A DNA stretch of 36,848 bases from Curtobacterium flaccumfaciens UCD-AKU (GCF_000349565.1 NZ_KB714631.1:348281-385128); one strand, 5' to 3'. Counted from the stretch's first letter, positions 16,165 through 24,598 are shown. Numbers and translations are program-made. The notes: generated by a model not told the origin, from the letters alone.

Positions 16165-16995
16165 ATGGCCTCCGACCTCACCCCCGCCCAGTTCGCCGAC
16201 CTCGCCGAGTCGATCGCCCGTGACGCCGCGGCGCTGGCCGCACGGCGCCGCGCCGAGGGGGTCGAGGTCGCGGACCGGAAGTCGAGCATCGTCGACGTGG
16301 TCACGGCCGCTGACCGCGAGGTCGAGGCGCTCATCCGTGCCCGCATCGCCGAGGCCCGTCCCGACGACGCCTTCCACGGCGAGGAGTCCGGATCCGCGTC
16401 GGGGGCCTCGGGCATCACGTGGGTGGTGGACCCGATCGACGGCACGGTCAACTACCTGTACGGCAGCGACGAGTACGGCGTGAGCATCGGTGTCGTCCGC
16501 GGCGGGGCCGACCCGATGACCTGGGAGCCGATCGCGGGCGTCGTCGTGGCACCGGCGACGGGCACCGTCTTCCGCGCGGCCGCCGGACAGGGCGCGACGC
16601 GTGACGGGGAGCCGTTGTCCGTCGCCGCGCCCGGGTCGCTGGCGGAGACGCTCGTCGCCACCGGGTTCGGGTACACGGCAGACCGTCGTCGCGAGCAGGT
16701 GGCGGTGCTCGCCGGTCTCATCGGCGAGGTGCGGGACATCCGCCGTGGGGGAGCGGCGTCGCTCGACTGCTGCGCGGTCGGGGCGGGGACGGTGGACGCC
16801 TACTACGAACGCGGGATCAACCCGTGGGACATGGCGGGCGGGGCCCTCGTGGCACAGGAGGCCGGCGCGACCATCCGCATCTGGGAGGCCGGGGGGACCC
16901 GCTCCTTCCTGTTCGCGAGCCCCGCCGTCGCCGACGAACTCGAGGCGCTGGTGCGTCGGCTCGAGGCCGGTGCGCTCGAATCCGTGCCGGCCTGA
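16165..16995 (+). CDS. Inositol monophosphatase family protein
   Basis: Mg-dependent phosphatase of the IMPase/SuhB family, cytoplasmic. The 276-residue protein has the metal-binding residues in the usual order: HGEESGS (Glu), WVVDPIDGTVNYLYG (DPIDGT) and INPWDMAGGALVAQEAGA (WDxAGG). The length fits the family. Substrate could be inositol-1-phosphate, histidinol phosphate, fructose-1,6-bisphosphate or a nucleotide; not decidable here. The ATG is preceded by GGGAGG at 8-9 bases. It is isolated from tRNA-Tyr by a terminator and lies upstream of the M23 gene. Confidence 0.92.
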   Translation: MASDLTPAQFADLAESIARDAAALAARRRAEGVEVADRKSSIVDVVTAADREVEALIRARIAEARPDDAFHGEESGSASGASGITWVVDPIDGTVNYLYGSDEYGVSIGVVRGGADPMTWEPIAGVVVAPATGTVFRAAAGQGATRDGEPLSVAAPGSLAETLVATGFGYTADRRREQVAVLAGLIGEVRDIRRGGAASLDCCAVGAGTVDAYYERGINPWDMAGGALVAQEAGATIRIWEAGGTRSFLFASPAVADELEALVRRLEAGALESVPA

Positions 16996-17093
16996 CGACC
17001 CGCCGGGCACCACCTCCGGGGGTCCTGGGTGGACATGACCACGACTGGCGACCTGGGACGTCGCCTGCTAGCGTGCTCAGGTCCCGTTATCTG

Positions 17094-17108
17094 CTCGTTA
17101 CCAACGAG
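17094..17108. promoter_or_regulatory. Palindrome upstream of the M23 peptidase gene
   Basis: CTCGTT-ACC-AACGAG: 6-bp perfect arms around 3 bases. A TANNNT box (TAGCGT, 17069-17074) lies 20 bases upstream, so the palindrome would be in the 5' leader near the transcription start. Either an operator or an mRNA stem. Confidence 0.35.
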
Positions 17109-17143
17109 TGGGCCCTTCTCCGATCAGGATCGCCACCGCACGC

Positions 17144-18304
17144 ATGCCCCGTACTCCTCTGTCGTCCGCTCCCACCGACGGTTCCGTCGACGCCGCCACC
17201 CCGGTCGTCCACCAGACCCGACGCGCTCGGATCGAGGCAGAACGAGCAGCGGCCAAAGGCTCGACCACGGCGCAGGACTCGACGGGTCCGAGCTTCGACG
17301 ACGTCATCGGAGCGGCCACGCCGGGGACCCCTGCGGCCCCCGTGTCGCCGATCGACTTCGCGCCGGCATCGCCTGCGCGCCCGGCCTCGCGCATCCAGAC
17401 GCCGCCGGCACCCACCTCGCCCGACGTGCAGGCGCAGTCCGTCGCCCCCGTCGTTCCCGTGTCCGAGCCCCGCCGCGTGGCCGGTCAGGTCCCCGCCTCA
17501 CGCCGCCGCAACGGCCGGACAGCCACGACGGCCCCGGCCCCGGTCGACCGCGCGACGCGCCACATCCCCTCCACCAGCACACCCGTCGCAGCGCCGACCC
17601 GGAAGCGGGGCGCGTCGTTCCGCCGGTCGGCCTCGCGCGTGACCGCCGTCGGTGCCCTGCTCTTCGCGGCCGGCCTGGTCGTCTCGACCTCCCTGCCGGC
17701 GCAGGCCCTCTGGGTGCCCGAGTCCGGGTCGACCGCGGCTCGTGCCACCTCCGGTGGTGCCACCCAGTCGATGCAGGTCGGGGCCGCCGCCGACGGTTCC
17801 ACCGCCCGAGACCAGTTCACGGTGTCCGACGCCACGCAGTACGCCAACGTCGACTCCTCGAGCTTCACGAACGACCCGACGGGCACGATCCAGTGGCCGT
17901 TCCTGACCGGCGTCCCGATCACCTCGGGCTTCGGTGGCCGCCAGGTCGCCGGGTGCTCGTTCTGCTCGACGAACCACATGGGCGTCGACTTCGCACCGGG
18001 TGAGGGCACCCCGATCGGTGTCATCGCCGCCGGCACCGTGATCAAGGTGCAGGCGAACGACGGCGGCTTCGGCAACGACGTCTGGGTGGAGCACGACGTC
18101 GACGGCAAGCAGTTCGTCAGCGTCTACGGCCACATGGAGGACAACTCCTTCAAGGTGGTCACCGGCCAGCACGTCGAGGTCGGCGACATCCTCGGTCTCG
18201 TCGGCAGCACGGGCAACTCCACGGGCCCGCACCTGCACCTCGAGGTCCACGTGGACGGAGTCCCGGTGGACCCGCTGGCGTGGCTCAAGGCCAACGCGAA
18301 CTAG
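17144..18304 (+). CDS. Membrane-anchored M23 metallopeptidase
   Basis: Probably a cell-wall endopeptidase cutting peptidoglycan cross-links. In the 386-residue product the first 155 residues are Ala/Pro/Ser/Thr-rich, basic and disordered, then one hydrophobic helix (about 166-184) that ends in SLPAQA, a signal-peptidase-like site. The M23 domain spans about 255-380: SGFGGRQVAGCSFCSTNH with H278 and D282 (HMGVD), H330 (YGHM), and H363/H365 (GPHLHLEVH), so all zinc and catalytic residues are present. Two cysteines (C271, C274) lie next to the first His. ATG 17144 was chosen; a GTG 36 bases upstream is possible. The long N-terminus before the helix should stay in the cytoplasm. Confidence 0.9.
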   Translation: MPRTPLSSAPTDGSVDAATPVVHQTRRARIEAERAAAKGSTTAQDSTGPSFDDVIGAATPGTPAAPVSPIDFAPASPARPASRIQTPPAPTSPDVQAQSVAPVVPVSEPRRVAGQVPASRRRNGRTATTAPAPVDRATRHIPSTSTPVAAPTRKRGASFRRSASRVTAVGALLFAAGLVVSTSLPAQALWVPESGSTAARATSGGATQSMQVGAAADGSTARDQFTVSDATQYANVDSSSFTNDPTGTIQWPFLTGVPITSGFGGRQVAGCSFCSTNHMGVDFAPGEGTPIGVIAAGTVIKVQANDGGFGNDVWVEHDVDGKQFVSVYGHMEDNSFKVVTGQHVEVGDILGLVGSTGNSTGPHLHLEVHVDGVPVDPLAWLKANAN

Positions 18305-18366
18305 CGGCCCACGACGCGGCACGCCCGGGCGTCTCGTCCGGTTCCGGAGCAGCGTCGGAGGTCTGC

Positions 18367-18372
18367 TATCCT
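18367..18372 (+). promoter_or_regulatory. -10 box of tRNA-Thr/tRNA-Met
   Basis: TATCCT, 25 bases before tRNA-Thr. The two tRNAs are 32 bases apart with no terminator between them, so they are probably one transcript. Confidence 0.5.
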
Positions 18373-18397
18373 CGTGTGGTGCCGTTCGCGGCACATC

Positions 18398-18469
18398 GCC
18401 CCGATAGCTCAGTGGTAGAGCACCTCCATGGTAAGGAGGGGGTCGTCAGTTCAATCCTGACTCGGGGCT
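18398..18469 (+). tRNA. tRNA-Thr (GGT)
   Basis: Acceptor GCCCCGA (18398-18404) pairs with TCGGGGC (18462-18468), discriminator T. The anticodon loop ATGGTAA has GGT at 18430-18432 closed by CCTCC/GGAGG. T loop GTTCAATCC. The 3' CCA is not encoded. Confidence 0.96.
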
Positions 18470-18501
18470 CCGACCCGGTGCGCACGCCGCTCCGGATCTC
18501 T

Positions 18502-18575
18502 GGCGGGGTAGCTCAGTTGGTTAGAGCACACGACTCATAATCGTGGGGTCGCGGGTTCAAGTCCCGCCCTCGCTA
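18502..18575 (+). tRNA. tRNA-Met (CAT)
   Basis: Acceptor GGCGGGG (18502-18508) pairs with CCTCGCT (18568-18574) with two G-U pairs, discriminator A. The anticodon CAT is at 18536-18538. The D arm GCTCAGTTGGTTAGAGC and a standard first base pair indicate the elongator form rather than the initiator. An Ile2 tRNA (modified CAT) is possible but the body looks like elongator Met. CCA not encoded. Confidence 0.92.
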
Positions 18576-18580
18576 CGCGC

Positions 18581-18625
18581 AAGGCCCTCTCGTCCAGGAT
18601 CACCTGGGTCAGGGGGCCTTCTCTG
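18581..18625. terminator. Terminator after the tRNA pair
   Basis: A 10-bp stem with one G-U (18581-18590 with 18611-18620) encloses an inner CCAGG/CCTGG stem (18594-18598, 18603-18607), followed by a pyrimidine run CTCTGTT. It could also end the convergent ABC transporter transcript. Confidence 0.75.
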
Positions 18626-18684
18626 TTGGTGGCGGCGCACACCCCTGCTGCGCCGCCCGACTGTCCGACTGCCCGACCGCCCGC

Positions 18685-20583
18685 TCAGTCCACCGCTGCT
18701 TCCGCGTCGGCATCGACGTTCTCCTGCGCGGCGAACTGGGTCCGGTGCAGCTCCTCGTACCGCCCACCGGCGGCCAGCAGCTCGTCGTGTGTGCCGCGCT
18801 CCACGATCGAGCCGTCCTCGACCACCAGGATCAGGTCCGCGCTGCGGATGGTGGAGAGTCGGTGGGCGATCACCATCGCGGTCCGTCCCTCGAGCGCCTC
18901 GCCGAGTGCGGCCTGCACGGCGGCCTCGGACGTCGAGTCCAGCGCTGCCGTCGCCTCGTCGAGGATGACGACGCGCGGCTGGGCGAGCAGGAGCCGCGCG
19001 ATGGTCATGCGCTGCCGCTCACCGCCGGACAGCCGGTAGCCGCGTTCTCCCACCATCGTGTCCAGCTGGTCGGGCAGGGACCGGATGAGCGGTTCGAGAC
19101 GAGCGCGACGGACGGCGTCCCACACCTCGTCCTCGGTCGCCTCGGGCCGCGCGAACCGCAGGTTGGAGCGGATGGTCTCGTGGAACAGGTGGCCGTCCTG
19201 CGTCACCATGCCGAGGGTGTGCCGCATCGAGGCGAAGGTGACGTCGCGGACGTCCGTGCCCGCCAGGCGGACGGTGCCGCTGTCGACGTCGTACAGGCGC
19301 GAGAGCAACTGCGCGACCGTGGACTTGCCCGCACCCGACGTCCCGACGAGGGCGACGGTCTGGCCCGGCTCGATCCGGAAGGACAGCCCGTGCAGGACCT
19401 CCTCGCCGCCGCGGGTGTCGAGCGTCGCAACCTCCTCGAGCGAGGCGAGGGACACCTTGTCGGCGGACGGGTAGGCGAATCGGACGTCGTCGAACTCGAC
19501 GGACACCGGCCCGTCGGGGATGGTGACCGCGTCCGGCTGCTCCTGGATGAGCGGTTCGAGGTCCAGGACCTCGAAGACGCGCTCGAAGCTGACCACCGCG
19601 CTCATAATCTCCACCCGGGCGTTCGCCAGGCTGGTCAGCGGCGCGTACAGGCGGGTGAGCAGGAGCGCCAGGGTGACGACCTCGCCGGTGTCCAGCCGCC
19701 CGGCGAGCGCGAGGAAGCCGCCGAGCCCGTACACGAGCGCCAGGGCGAGTGCGGAGACGAGCATCAGTGCGGTGAAGAAGACGAACTGCAGCATCGCGGT
19801 CCGGACCCCGATGTCGCGGACGCGGGCAGCGCGGACGCGGAACTCCTCGGCCTCCTCGTCGGGCCGACCGAACAGCTTGACGAGGGTGGCGCCGGGTGCC
19901 GAGAAGCGCTCGGTCATCTGGGTGCTCATCGCGGAGTTGTGGTCGGCGGCCTCGCGGCGCAGTGCGGCCAGGCGGCTGCCCATCCGGCGCGCGGGGACCA
20001 GGAAGAGCGGCAACATCACCACGGCGAGGACCGTCACGAGCCACGAGGTGCTGAGCATGACGATCAGGGTGAGGACCAGCGCCACCAGGTTCGTGACGAC
20101 GCCGGACAGGGTGCCGCTGAAGGCCTGCTGCGCACCGATCACGTCGTTGTTCAGGCGGCTCACGAGCGCGCCGGTCCGGGTGCGGGTGAAGAACGCGATC
20201 GGCATCTTCTGCACGTGGTCGAAGACGGCGGTGCGGAGGTCCAGGATCACGCCCTCGCCGATCCGTGCCGAGTACCAGCGTGTCGTCAGCGACACGGCGG
20301 CGTCGGCGACGGCGACCAGGGCGATGACCACGGCCAGCCGGACGATGGTGGCGACCTCGCCCCGGGCGACGATGACGTCGACCACCCGTCCCGCGAGCAC
20401 CGGCGTCGCGACGGCGAGGAAGGCACCGACGACGGAGAGGGCGATGAACACCAGCAGCTTCGCCCGGTACGGCACCGCGAATGTCAGGATCCGTCTAACG
20501 GTCGCGCGGGAGAACCCGTGCTTGCCGCCCTGCGCGGACGAGATCTTGTACAGCGAGCTCCAGGCAGCGCTCTCCATGCTCAT
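18685..20583 (-). CDS. ABC transporter, fused permease and ATPase (exporter type)
   Basis: A half-size exporter, probably working as a homodimer in the membrane. In 632 residues, a six-helix transmembrane domain (about 30-330) is followed by a nucleotide-binding domain with Walker A ALVGTSGAGKSTVAQLL, Q-loop TQDGHLF, signature RLSGGERQRM, Walker B VVILDEATAALDS and the switch His in IAHRLSTI. Both ATP-site halves look intact. The ATG at 20583 is preceded by AAAGGA at 6-7 bases; the frame stays open 30 bases further but without a ribosome site. Substrate unknown; lipid, drug or peptide export are all possible. No partner half-transporter is adjacent. Confidence 0.93.
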   Translation of the reverse strand: MSMESAAWSSLYKISSAQGGKHGFSRATVRRILTFAVPYRAKLLVFIALSVVGAFLAVATPVLAGRVVDVIVARGEVATIVRLAVVIALVAVADAAVSLTTRWYSARIGEGVILDLRTAVFDHVQKMPIAFFTRTRTGALVSRLNNDVIGAQQAFSGTLSGVVTNLVALVLTLIVMLSTSWLVTVLAVVMLPLFLVPARRMGSRLAALRREAADHNSAMSTQMTERFSAPGATLVKLFGRPDEEAEEFRVRAARVRDIGVRTAMLQFVFFTALMLVSALALALVYGLGGFLALAGRLDTGEVVTLALLLTRLYAPLTSLANARVEIMSAVVSFERVFEVLDLEPLIQEQPDAVTIPDGPVSVEFDDVRFAYPSADKVSLASLEEVATLDTRGGEEVLHGLSFRIEPGQTVALVGTSGAGKSTVAQLLSRLYDVDSGTVRLAGTDVRDVTFASMRHTLGMVTQDGHLFHETIRSNLRFARPEATEDEVWDAVRRARLEPLIRSLPDQLDTMVGERGYRLSGGERQRMTIARLLLAQPRVVILDEATAALDSTSEAAVQAALGEALEGRTAMVIAHRLSTIRSADLILVVEDGSIVERGTHDELLAAGGRYEELHRTQFAAQENVDADAEAAVD

Positions 20584-20611
20584 GGCGGTTCCTTTCCCGG
20601 GCCCCGCGCCC

Positions 20612-20617
20612 AACCTA
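20612..20617 (-). promoter_or_regulatory. -10 box of the ABC exporter gene
   Basis: Reverse strand TAGGTT about 29 bases before the ATG, leaving a short leader that holds the AAAGGA ribosome site. Confidence 0.4.
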
Positions 20618-20685
20618 GATGGCCGACGGGGTCATCGGTGACCGATCCGGGCACGGTCCGCCGGGCGGCCACGTGCTGCAGCCCG

Positions 20686-21084
20686 CTACCGGGTGCGGTG
20701 GGAGCCGGTGTCGGTCCGCGTCGCGAGCACCCCGGCGGTGCGGAACGCGTCCTCGACGGCGGCGGTGACCTCGTGCCAGGCGGCCCGACGCCGGTTCGCT
20801 CCGATGCTGCCGCCGGACACGGCCGTGCCGTGCCCGGCCCGGCGCAGCGAGATCGTCGTGGTGGCACCGTCCACGACGGTGGACAGCTCGTACCGGCGGT
20901 ACTCCCGGGCCGGCTGCACGAGCGCGCCGAGCAGGATGGTGAGCGCCCGGCTGCCTGCCGTCGCGGTCATCGTGCCACCGGTCGACTCGACGTGGTGACC
21001 GGTGCGGCGCAGCGCGGCGGCGGCGACCTCCATGGCGGTGCACCGGTCGCCCGTGTGCACGGCGAACTCCGTCGTGGTGTCCAT
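20686..21084 (-). CDS. Hypothetical protein
   Basis: I do not recognise a family. The 132-residue product has no signal peptide or membrane helix. It contains TMTATAGSRALTILLGALV, alternating beta-like segments (YELSTVVDGATTTISLRR) and a C-terminal helix-rich part (HEVTAAVEDAFRTAGV), compatible with a small alpha/beta or START-like fold, which is a guess. ATG start with a good GGGGAGGG ribosome site 4-5 bases upstream. It lies upstream of the ABC exporter on the same strand, separated by 102 bases that include a separate -10 box for that gene. Confidence 0.65.
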   Translation of the reverse strand: MDTTTEFAVHTGDRCTAMEVAAAALRRTGHHVESTGGTMTATAGSRALTILLGALVQPAREYRRYELSTVVDGATTTISLRRAGHGTAVSGGSIGANRRRAAWHEVTAAVEDAFRTAGVLATRTDTGSHRTR

Positions 21085-21153
21085 CGGCCCTCCCCGTCCC
21101 GAACGAACGCGTGCCGAACGGCACGCACCGATTCCCCCGAATCGGTCTCAGAC

Positions 21154-21159
21154 AGTCTA
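21154..21159 (-). promoter_or_regulatory. -10 box of the 20686 gene
   Basis: Reverse strand TAGACT about 69 bases before the ATG. The gap to hadA-like 21254 holds promoters in both directions. Confidence 0.4.
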
Positions 21160-21241
21160 ACTGATGCGTTCTCATGGACGACAGTGCGGCCCGAGCGCCA
21201 GACGGACCCGCCCGGACGGACCCGCCCGGACGGGCCTTCAG

Positions 21242-21247
21242 TAGACT
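21242..21247 (+). promoter_or_regulatory. -10 box for the dehydratase-murB operon
   Basis: TAGACT, 6 bases before the GTG at 21254. A leaderless message is likely; GTGs at 21251 and 21260 are in the same frame, and only 21254 has standard spacing. Confidence 0.45.
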
Positions 21248-21253
21248 GCCGTG

Positions 21254-21703
21254 GTGTCAGTGAACCCCGAGCTCGTCGGCAGGACGTTCCCGCCGGCCCA
21301 GCCCTACCTGGTCGGCCGCGAGAAGGTGCGCGAGTTCTCTCGTGCGGTGTTCGCGACCAACCCCGTCCACCACGATCCGGACGCCGCCCGCGCCGCCGGG
21401 TACGCCGACGTGGTCGCACCCCCGACGTTCGCCGTCGTCGTGCAGGAAGCCACGCTCGCGCAGCTCCTGAACGAGCCCGACGCCGGCATCGACTTCTCCC
21501 GCGTGGTCCACGGCGAGCAGTCCTTCACCTACGACCGTCCGATCGTCGCCGGTGACGAGCTCACCGCGACCCTGACGGTGACCAGCGTGAAGACCCTCGG
21601 CGGCAACGCGATGGTCACGGCCCAGAGCACCATGAACGACGCCGACGGGGAGCACGTCGTCACGGCGACCTCCACCCTCGTGGTCCGAGGAGACGACGCA
21701 TGA
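21254..21703 (+). CDS. MaoC family dehydratase, FAS1-like N-terminal type (HadA-like)
   Basis: Probable non-catalytic or substrate-binding half of a (3R)-hydroxyacyl thioester dehydratase. The 149-residue hot-dog-fold protein has VGREKVREFSRAVFATNPVH, a GYADVVAPPTFAVVV segment and VVHGEQSFTYDRPIVAGDEL, which match the HadA/FAS1-like dehydratase region. It lacks the canonical hydratase motif Asp-His pair present in the next gene. It overlaps that gene by 4 bases (ATGA), so the two chains are probably made together as a heterodimer, as mycobacterial HadA and HadB are. Substrate in a mycolate-free organism is unknown. Confidence 0.88.
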   Translation: MSVNPELVGRTFPPAQPYLVGREKVREFSRAVFATNPVHHDPDAARAAGYADVVAPPTFAVVVQEATLAQLLNEPDAGIDFSRVVHGEQSFTYDRPIVAGDELTATLTVTSVKTLGGNAMVTAQSTMNDADGEHVVTATSTLVVRGDDA

Positions 21704-22125
21704 CCGCCGCACCCGCCACCGCGCTCGAGGTCGGCACCGTCGTCGCCGAACGTGCCGTGCACCTCACCCGTGATTCGCTCGTCCGGTACGCCGGCGCCTC
21801 GGGCGACTTCAACCCGATCCACTACCGCGACGACGTCGCCGCCTCGGTCGGTCTGCCCGGCGTCCTCGCCCACGGCATGCTCACCATGGGGATCGCCGTG
21901 CAGCCGGTGGCCGAGTGGCTCGGCGACAGCGGCTGGGTCGCGGGCTACGGCGTCCGTTTCACGCGCCCCGTCGTCGTCGACCCGGAGCAGGGTGCCACGG
22001 TCGGCATCGTCGCGAAGGTCGGCACCGTCGACGAGGACGGCCGTCCGAAGCGCATCGACCTCACCGTGACCGCCGCCGGGCAGACCGTGCTCGGCAAGGC
22101 GCAGGTCACGGTGGTGTTCCACTGA
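21700..22125 (+). CDS. MaoC family dehydratase (HadB-like)
   Basis: Likely catalytic subunit paired with the preceding gene. The 141 residues contain the hydratase-2 motif YAGASGDFNPIHYRDD, with the catalytic Asp and His, followed by LPGVLAHGMLTMG. C-terminal VRFTRPVVVDPEQG and LTVTAAGQTVLGKAQVTV complete the hot-dog fold. The overlap with the upstream gene and the 2-base gap before murB indicate one operon. Known relatives dehydrate 3-hydroxyacyl-ACP in FAS-II; here a role in fatty-acid synthesis or modification is inferred. Confidence 0.9.
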   Translation: MTAAPATALEVGTVVAERAVHLTRDSLVRYAGASGDFNPIHYRDDVAASVGLPGVLAHGMLTMGIAVQPVAEWLGDSGWVAGYGVRFTRPVVVDPEQGATVGIVAKVGTVDEDGRPKRIDLTVTAAGQTVLGKAQVTVVFH

Positions 22126-22127
22126 CC

Positions 22128-23156
22128 GTGTCCGAGCCGGTGCTCGCCGACCTGACGACGCTCCGCGTCGGCGGGCCCGCCACCCGGCTGCTGACGGCGA
22201 CGACGACCGACGAGCTCGTCGCCCACGCGACCGACGCCTTCGACGACCACGAGTGGCTCGTCCTCGGCGGCGGCAGCAACCTGCTGGTCGCCGACCAGGG
22301 CTTCGACGGCACCGTCGTGCTGGTCCGCACGACGGGCGTCGACGCGGACCGCGACGCCGACGGCGTCACCGTCCGCGTCGCCGCCGGTGAACCGTGGGAC
22401 CCGTTCGTCGCCACGACCGTCGCGAACGGCTGGACCGGCCTGGAGGCCCTCAGCGGCATCCCGGGCACGGTCGGTGCGTCCCCGGTGCAGAACATCGGCG
22501 CCTACGGGGTCGAACTCGCCGACGTGCTCACCCGCGTCGAGTTCCTGGATGCGGCCACGGGGGAGCGGGCGTGGGTCCCGGCAGCCGAGCTGGCGCTCGG
22601 CTACCGCACGTCGACCCTCAAGCACGGTCGGCGCGGTGTCGTGCTGACGGTGGAGTTCCGGCTCGGACTCGCGGGGGAGCACGGCGTGCCCGTGCAGTAC
22701 GCGCAGCTCGCCGGTTCGCTCGGTGTCGACCTCGGCGCGCTCGTGCCGCCCACGACCGTCCGCGACGAGGTCCTGCGGCTGCGCGGTTCCAAGGGCATGG
22801 TGCTCGACGGGGACGACCACGACACCTGGAGCGCCGGATCGTTCTTCACGAACCCGATCGTCTCGCCCGCGTTCGCCGAGACCCTGCCAGCTGATGCTCC
22901 GCGCTGGCCCGCGGGCGACGACGTCAAGCTCAGTGCGGCCTGGCTCATCGAGCACGCCGGCGTCCACCGGGGGTACGCGGTGCCGGGTTCGCGCGCGGCG
23001 ATCTCGTCGAAGCACACCCTCGCACTGACGAACCGCGGCGGGGCGACGGCCGCGCAGGTGGCCGAGCTCGCCCGGTACGTGCAGGTGAGCGTCCTGAACC
23101 GCTTCGGTGTCTCGCTCGTCCCGGAACCCGTGGTGGTGGGGGACCTGCTCGGCTGA
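22128..23156 (+). CDS. murB: UDP-N-acetylenolpyruvoylglucosamine reductase (MurB)
   Basis: Reduces UDP-GlcNAc-enolpyruvate to UDP-MurNAc with NADPH and FAD in peptidoglycan precursor synthesis, cytoplasmic. The 342-residue protein shows TTLRVGGPATRLL, the FAD segment VLGGGSNLLVAD, ALSGIPGTVGASPVQNIGAYG, substrate Arg in GYRTSTLKH (R160), the proton-donor Ser in AGSFFTNP (S238) and the C-terminal Glu in SLVPEPVVV. The GTG start lies 2 bases after the HadB-like stop; longer in-frame starts lie within that gene. Ends at a bidirectional terminator. Confidence 0.96.
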   Translation: MSEPVLADLTTLRVGGPATRLLTATTTDELVAHATDAFDDHEWLVLGGGSNLLVADQGFDGTVVLVRTTGVDADRDADGVTVRVAAGEPWDPFVATTVANGWTGLEALSGIPGTVGASPVQNIGAYGVELADVLTRVEFLDAATGERAWVPAAELALGYRTSTLKHGRRGVVLTVEFRLGLAGEHGVPVQYAQLAGSLGVDLGALVPPTTVRDEVLRLRGSKGMVLDGDDHDTWSAGSFFTNPIVSPAFAETLPADAPRWPAGDDVKLSAAWLIEHAGVHRGYAVPGSRAAISSKHTLALTNRGGATAAQVAELARYVQVSVLNRFGVSLVPEPVVVGDLLG

Positions 23157-23214
23157 GCGTCCGCGCGACGGGACCGACGAGCACGACGCTCCACGGGCCT
23201 CCCGGAACGGGAAG

Positions 23215-23243
23215 AACGGGCCACCTCGACGAGGTGGCCCGTT
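23215..23243. terminator. Bidirectional terminator between murB and aspC
   Basis: Perfect 13-bp stem, 23215-23227 with 23231-23243 (AACGGGCCACCTC / GAGGTGGCCCGTT), loop GAC. It sits between two convergent genes, with A-rich bases on the left and CCGTT on the right. Confidence 0.85.
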
Positions 23244-23259
23244 CCGTGTCCGGCAGTGT

Positions 23260-24525
23260 CTACGCGAAGAACTCCGCCAGTCGGGCGACGCCCTCGGCGA
23301 TGTCGTCGTCGCCCAGCGCGTACGACAGACGCAGGTAGCCGGACGGACCGAAGGCCTCACCGGGGACGACCGCGACCTCGGCGTGCTCGAGGATCAGGTC
23401 CGCCAGCTCGAGCGTGGTCGTCGGGGTGGCGCCGGCCCATTCGCGGCCGAGCAGTTCGGTGACGTCCGGGTAGACGTAGAAGGCACCCTGCGGGGTCGGC
23501 GTCCGGAACCCCGGGATCGCGTTGAGGCCGTCCACGATCGACCGACGTCGACGATCGAAGGCCTCGCGCATCGCGGCGACGGGTTCCTGGGGACCGGTCA
23601 GCGCGGCGATCGCGGCACGCTGCGACACGTTGGAGACGTTGGACGACAGGTGCGACTGCAGGTTGGAAGCGGCCTTGACGGCGTCGGTCGGGCCGATGAA
23701 CCACCCGACGCGCCAGCCCGTCATGGCGTAGGTCTTCGCGACGCCGTTCACCAGGATCGTGGTGTCGGCCAGGGCGGGGACCTCGGCCAGGATGCCGGCG
23801 AAGCGGACGCCGTCGTACACCAGGTCCTGGTAGATCTCGTCGCTGATCACCCAGATGCCGTGCTCGAGCGCCCACTCGCCGATCGCCCGGGTCTGCTCGG
23901 CCGAGTACACCGCGCCGGTGGGGTTCGACGGCGAGCAGAACAGCAGTGCCTTGGTCTTCGGGGTGCGGGCTGCCTCGAGCTGCTCGACGGTCACCAGGTA
24001 GTCCTGGTCGCTGCCGGCGAAGACCTCGACCGGCTCGCCACCGGCCAGGCGGATGGCCTCGGGGTAGGTGGTCCAGTACGGCGCGGGCAGCAGGACCTCG
24101 TCACCGGCGTCGACGATGGTCTGGAACGCCTGGTACACCGCCTGCTTGCCGCCGTTCGTCACGATGACCTGCGACGGCTCGACCGTGACGCCGGACACCC
24201 GGGCGGTCTTGTCGGCGATGGCCTGCTTCAGTTCGGGCAGGCCGGTGGCGGGGGTGTAGCGGTGGTTCTTCGGGTCCTGCGCCGCGGCGACCGCGGCATC
24301 GACGACGTGCTGCGGGGTCGCGAAGTCGGGCTCGCCGGCGGCGAACGAGATCACCGGGCGCCCGGCGGCCTTGAGCGCCTTGGCCTTGGCATCGACCTTG
24401 AGCGTCGCGGACTCGGCGATGGCGGCGATGCGGGACGCGATGCGCGGGTGATCGGCCGACGCGGTGGCGAGGGTGTCGGGGGACACGTGGGCGGTGGACT
24501 CGGGGCCTGGGGCTGCGGTGCTCAC
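23260..24525 (-). CDS. aspC: Class I aminotransferase (aspartate aminotransferase type)
   Basis: PLP enzyme, most likely interconverting aspartate and oxaloacetate with 2-oxoglutarate; cytoplasmic. In 421 residues: [79 protein letters not shown], and the PLP lysine in [16 protein letters not shown] (K264). C-terminal LRLSYA carries the substrate-carboxylate Arg. The first 25 residues are extra and Ala/Ser-rich. The GTG at 24525 was chosen because TAGGCT stands 7 bases before it; the frame extends upstream through tRNA-Trp on the opposite strand, which is an artefact. Prephenate or other substrates are possible. Confidence 0.92.
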   Translation of the reverse strand: MSTAAPGPESTAHVSPDTLATASADHPRIASRIAAIAESATLKVDAKAKALKAAGRPVISFAAGEPDFATPQHVVDAAVAAAQDPKNHRYTPATGLPELKQAIADKTARVSGVTVEPSQVIVTNGGKQAVYQAFQTIVDAGDEVLLPAPYWTTYPEAIRLAGGEPVEVFAGSDQDYLVTVEQLEAARTPKTKALLFCSPSNPTGAVYSAEQTRAIGEWALEHGIWVISDEIYQDLVYDGVRFAGILAEVPALADTTILVNGVAKTYAMTGWRVGWFIGPTDAVKAASNLQSHLSSNVSNVSQRAAIAALTGPQEPVAAMREAFDRRRRSIVDGLNAIPGFRTPTPQGAFYVYPDVTELLGREWAGATPTTTLELADLILEHAEVAVVPGEAFGPSGYLRLSYALGDDDIAEGVARLAEFFA

Positions 24526-24532
24526 GGGGCTC

Positions 24533-24538
24533 AGCCTA
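24533..24538 (-). promoter_or_regulatory. -10 box for leaderless aspC
   Basis: Reverse strand TAGGCT, 7 bases before the GTG at 24525. Confidence 0.5.
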
Positions 24539-24568
24539 CCGGCGCGGCACGCCGTGGAAGGGGTCAAG

Positions 24569-24598
24569 TGGACACCGTGTGACGGACTCCCGTAGACT
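24569..24598 (+). promoter_or_regulatory. Promoter of tRNA-Trp and secE-nusG
   Basis: TGGACA (24569-24574, five of six matches to TTGACA), an 18-base spacer, and TAGACT (24593-24598). The start site would be about 24605, some 34 bases before the tRNA. One of the best sigma-70-type promoters in the window. Confidence 0.6.

Noticed and set aside
17040..17143. Cyclic-di-AMP (ydaO) riboswitch before the M23 gene
   Set aside because: Such riboswitches often precede actinobacterial wall hydrolases, but the leader is too short and the conserved core could not be found.
18745..21555. 936-codon open frame on the + strand across the ABC exporter and hypothetical gene
   Set aside because: It spans several genes and promoters on the other strand, with no recognisable domain and composition typical of a shadow frame.
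21254..22125. The hot-dog pair as the missing DHNA-CoA thioesterase
   Set aside because: The second chain carries the MaoC hydratase motif and the pair resembles HadA/HadB, not thioesterases.
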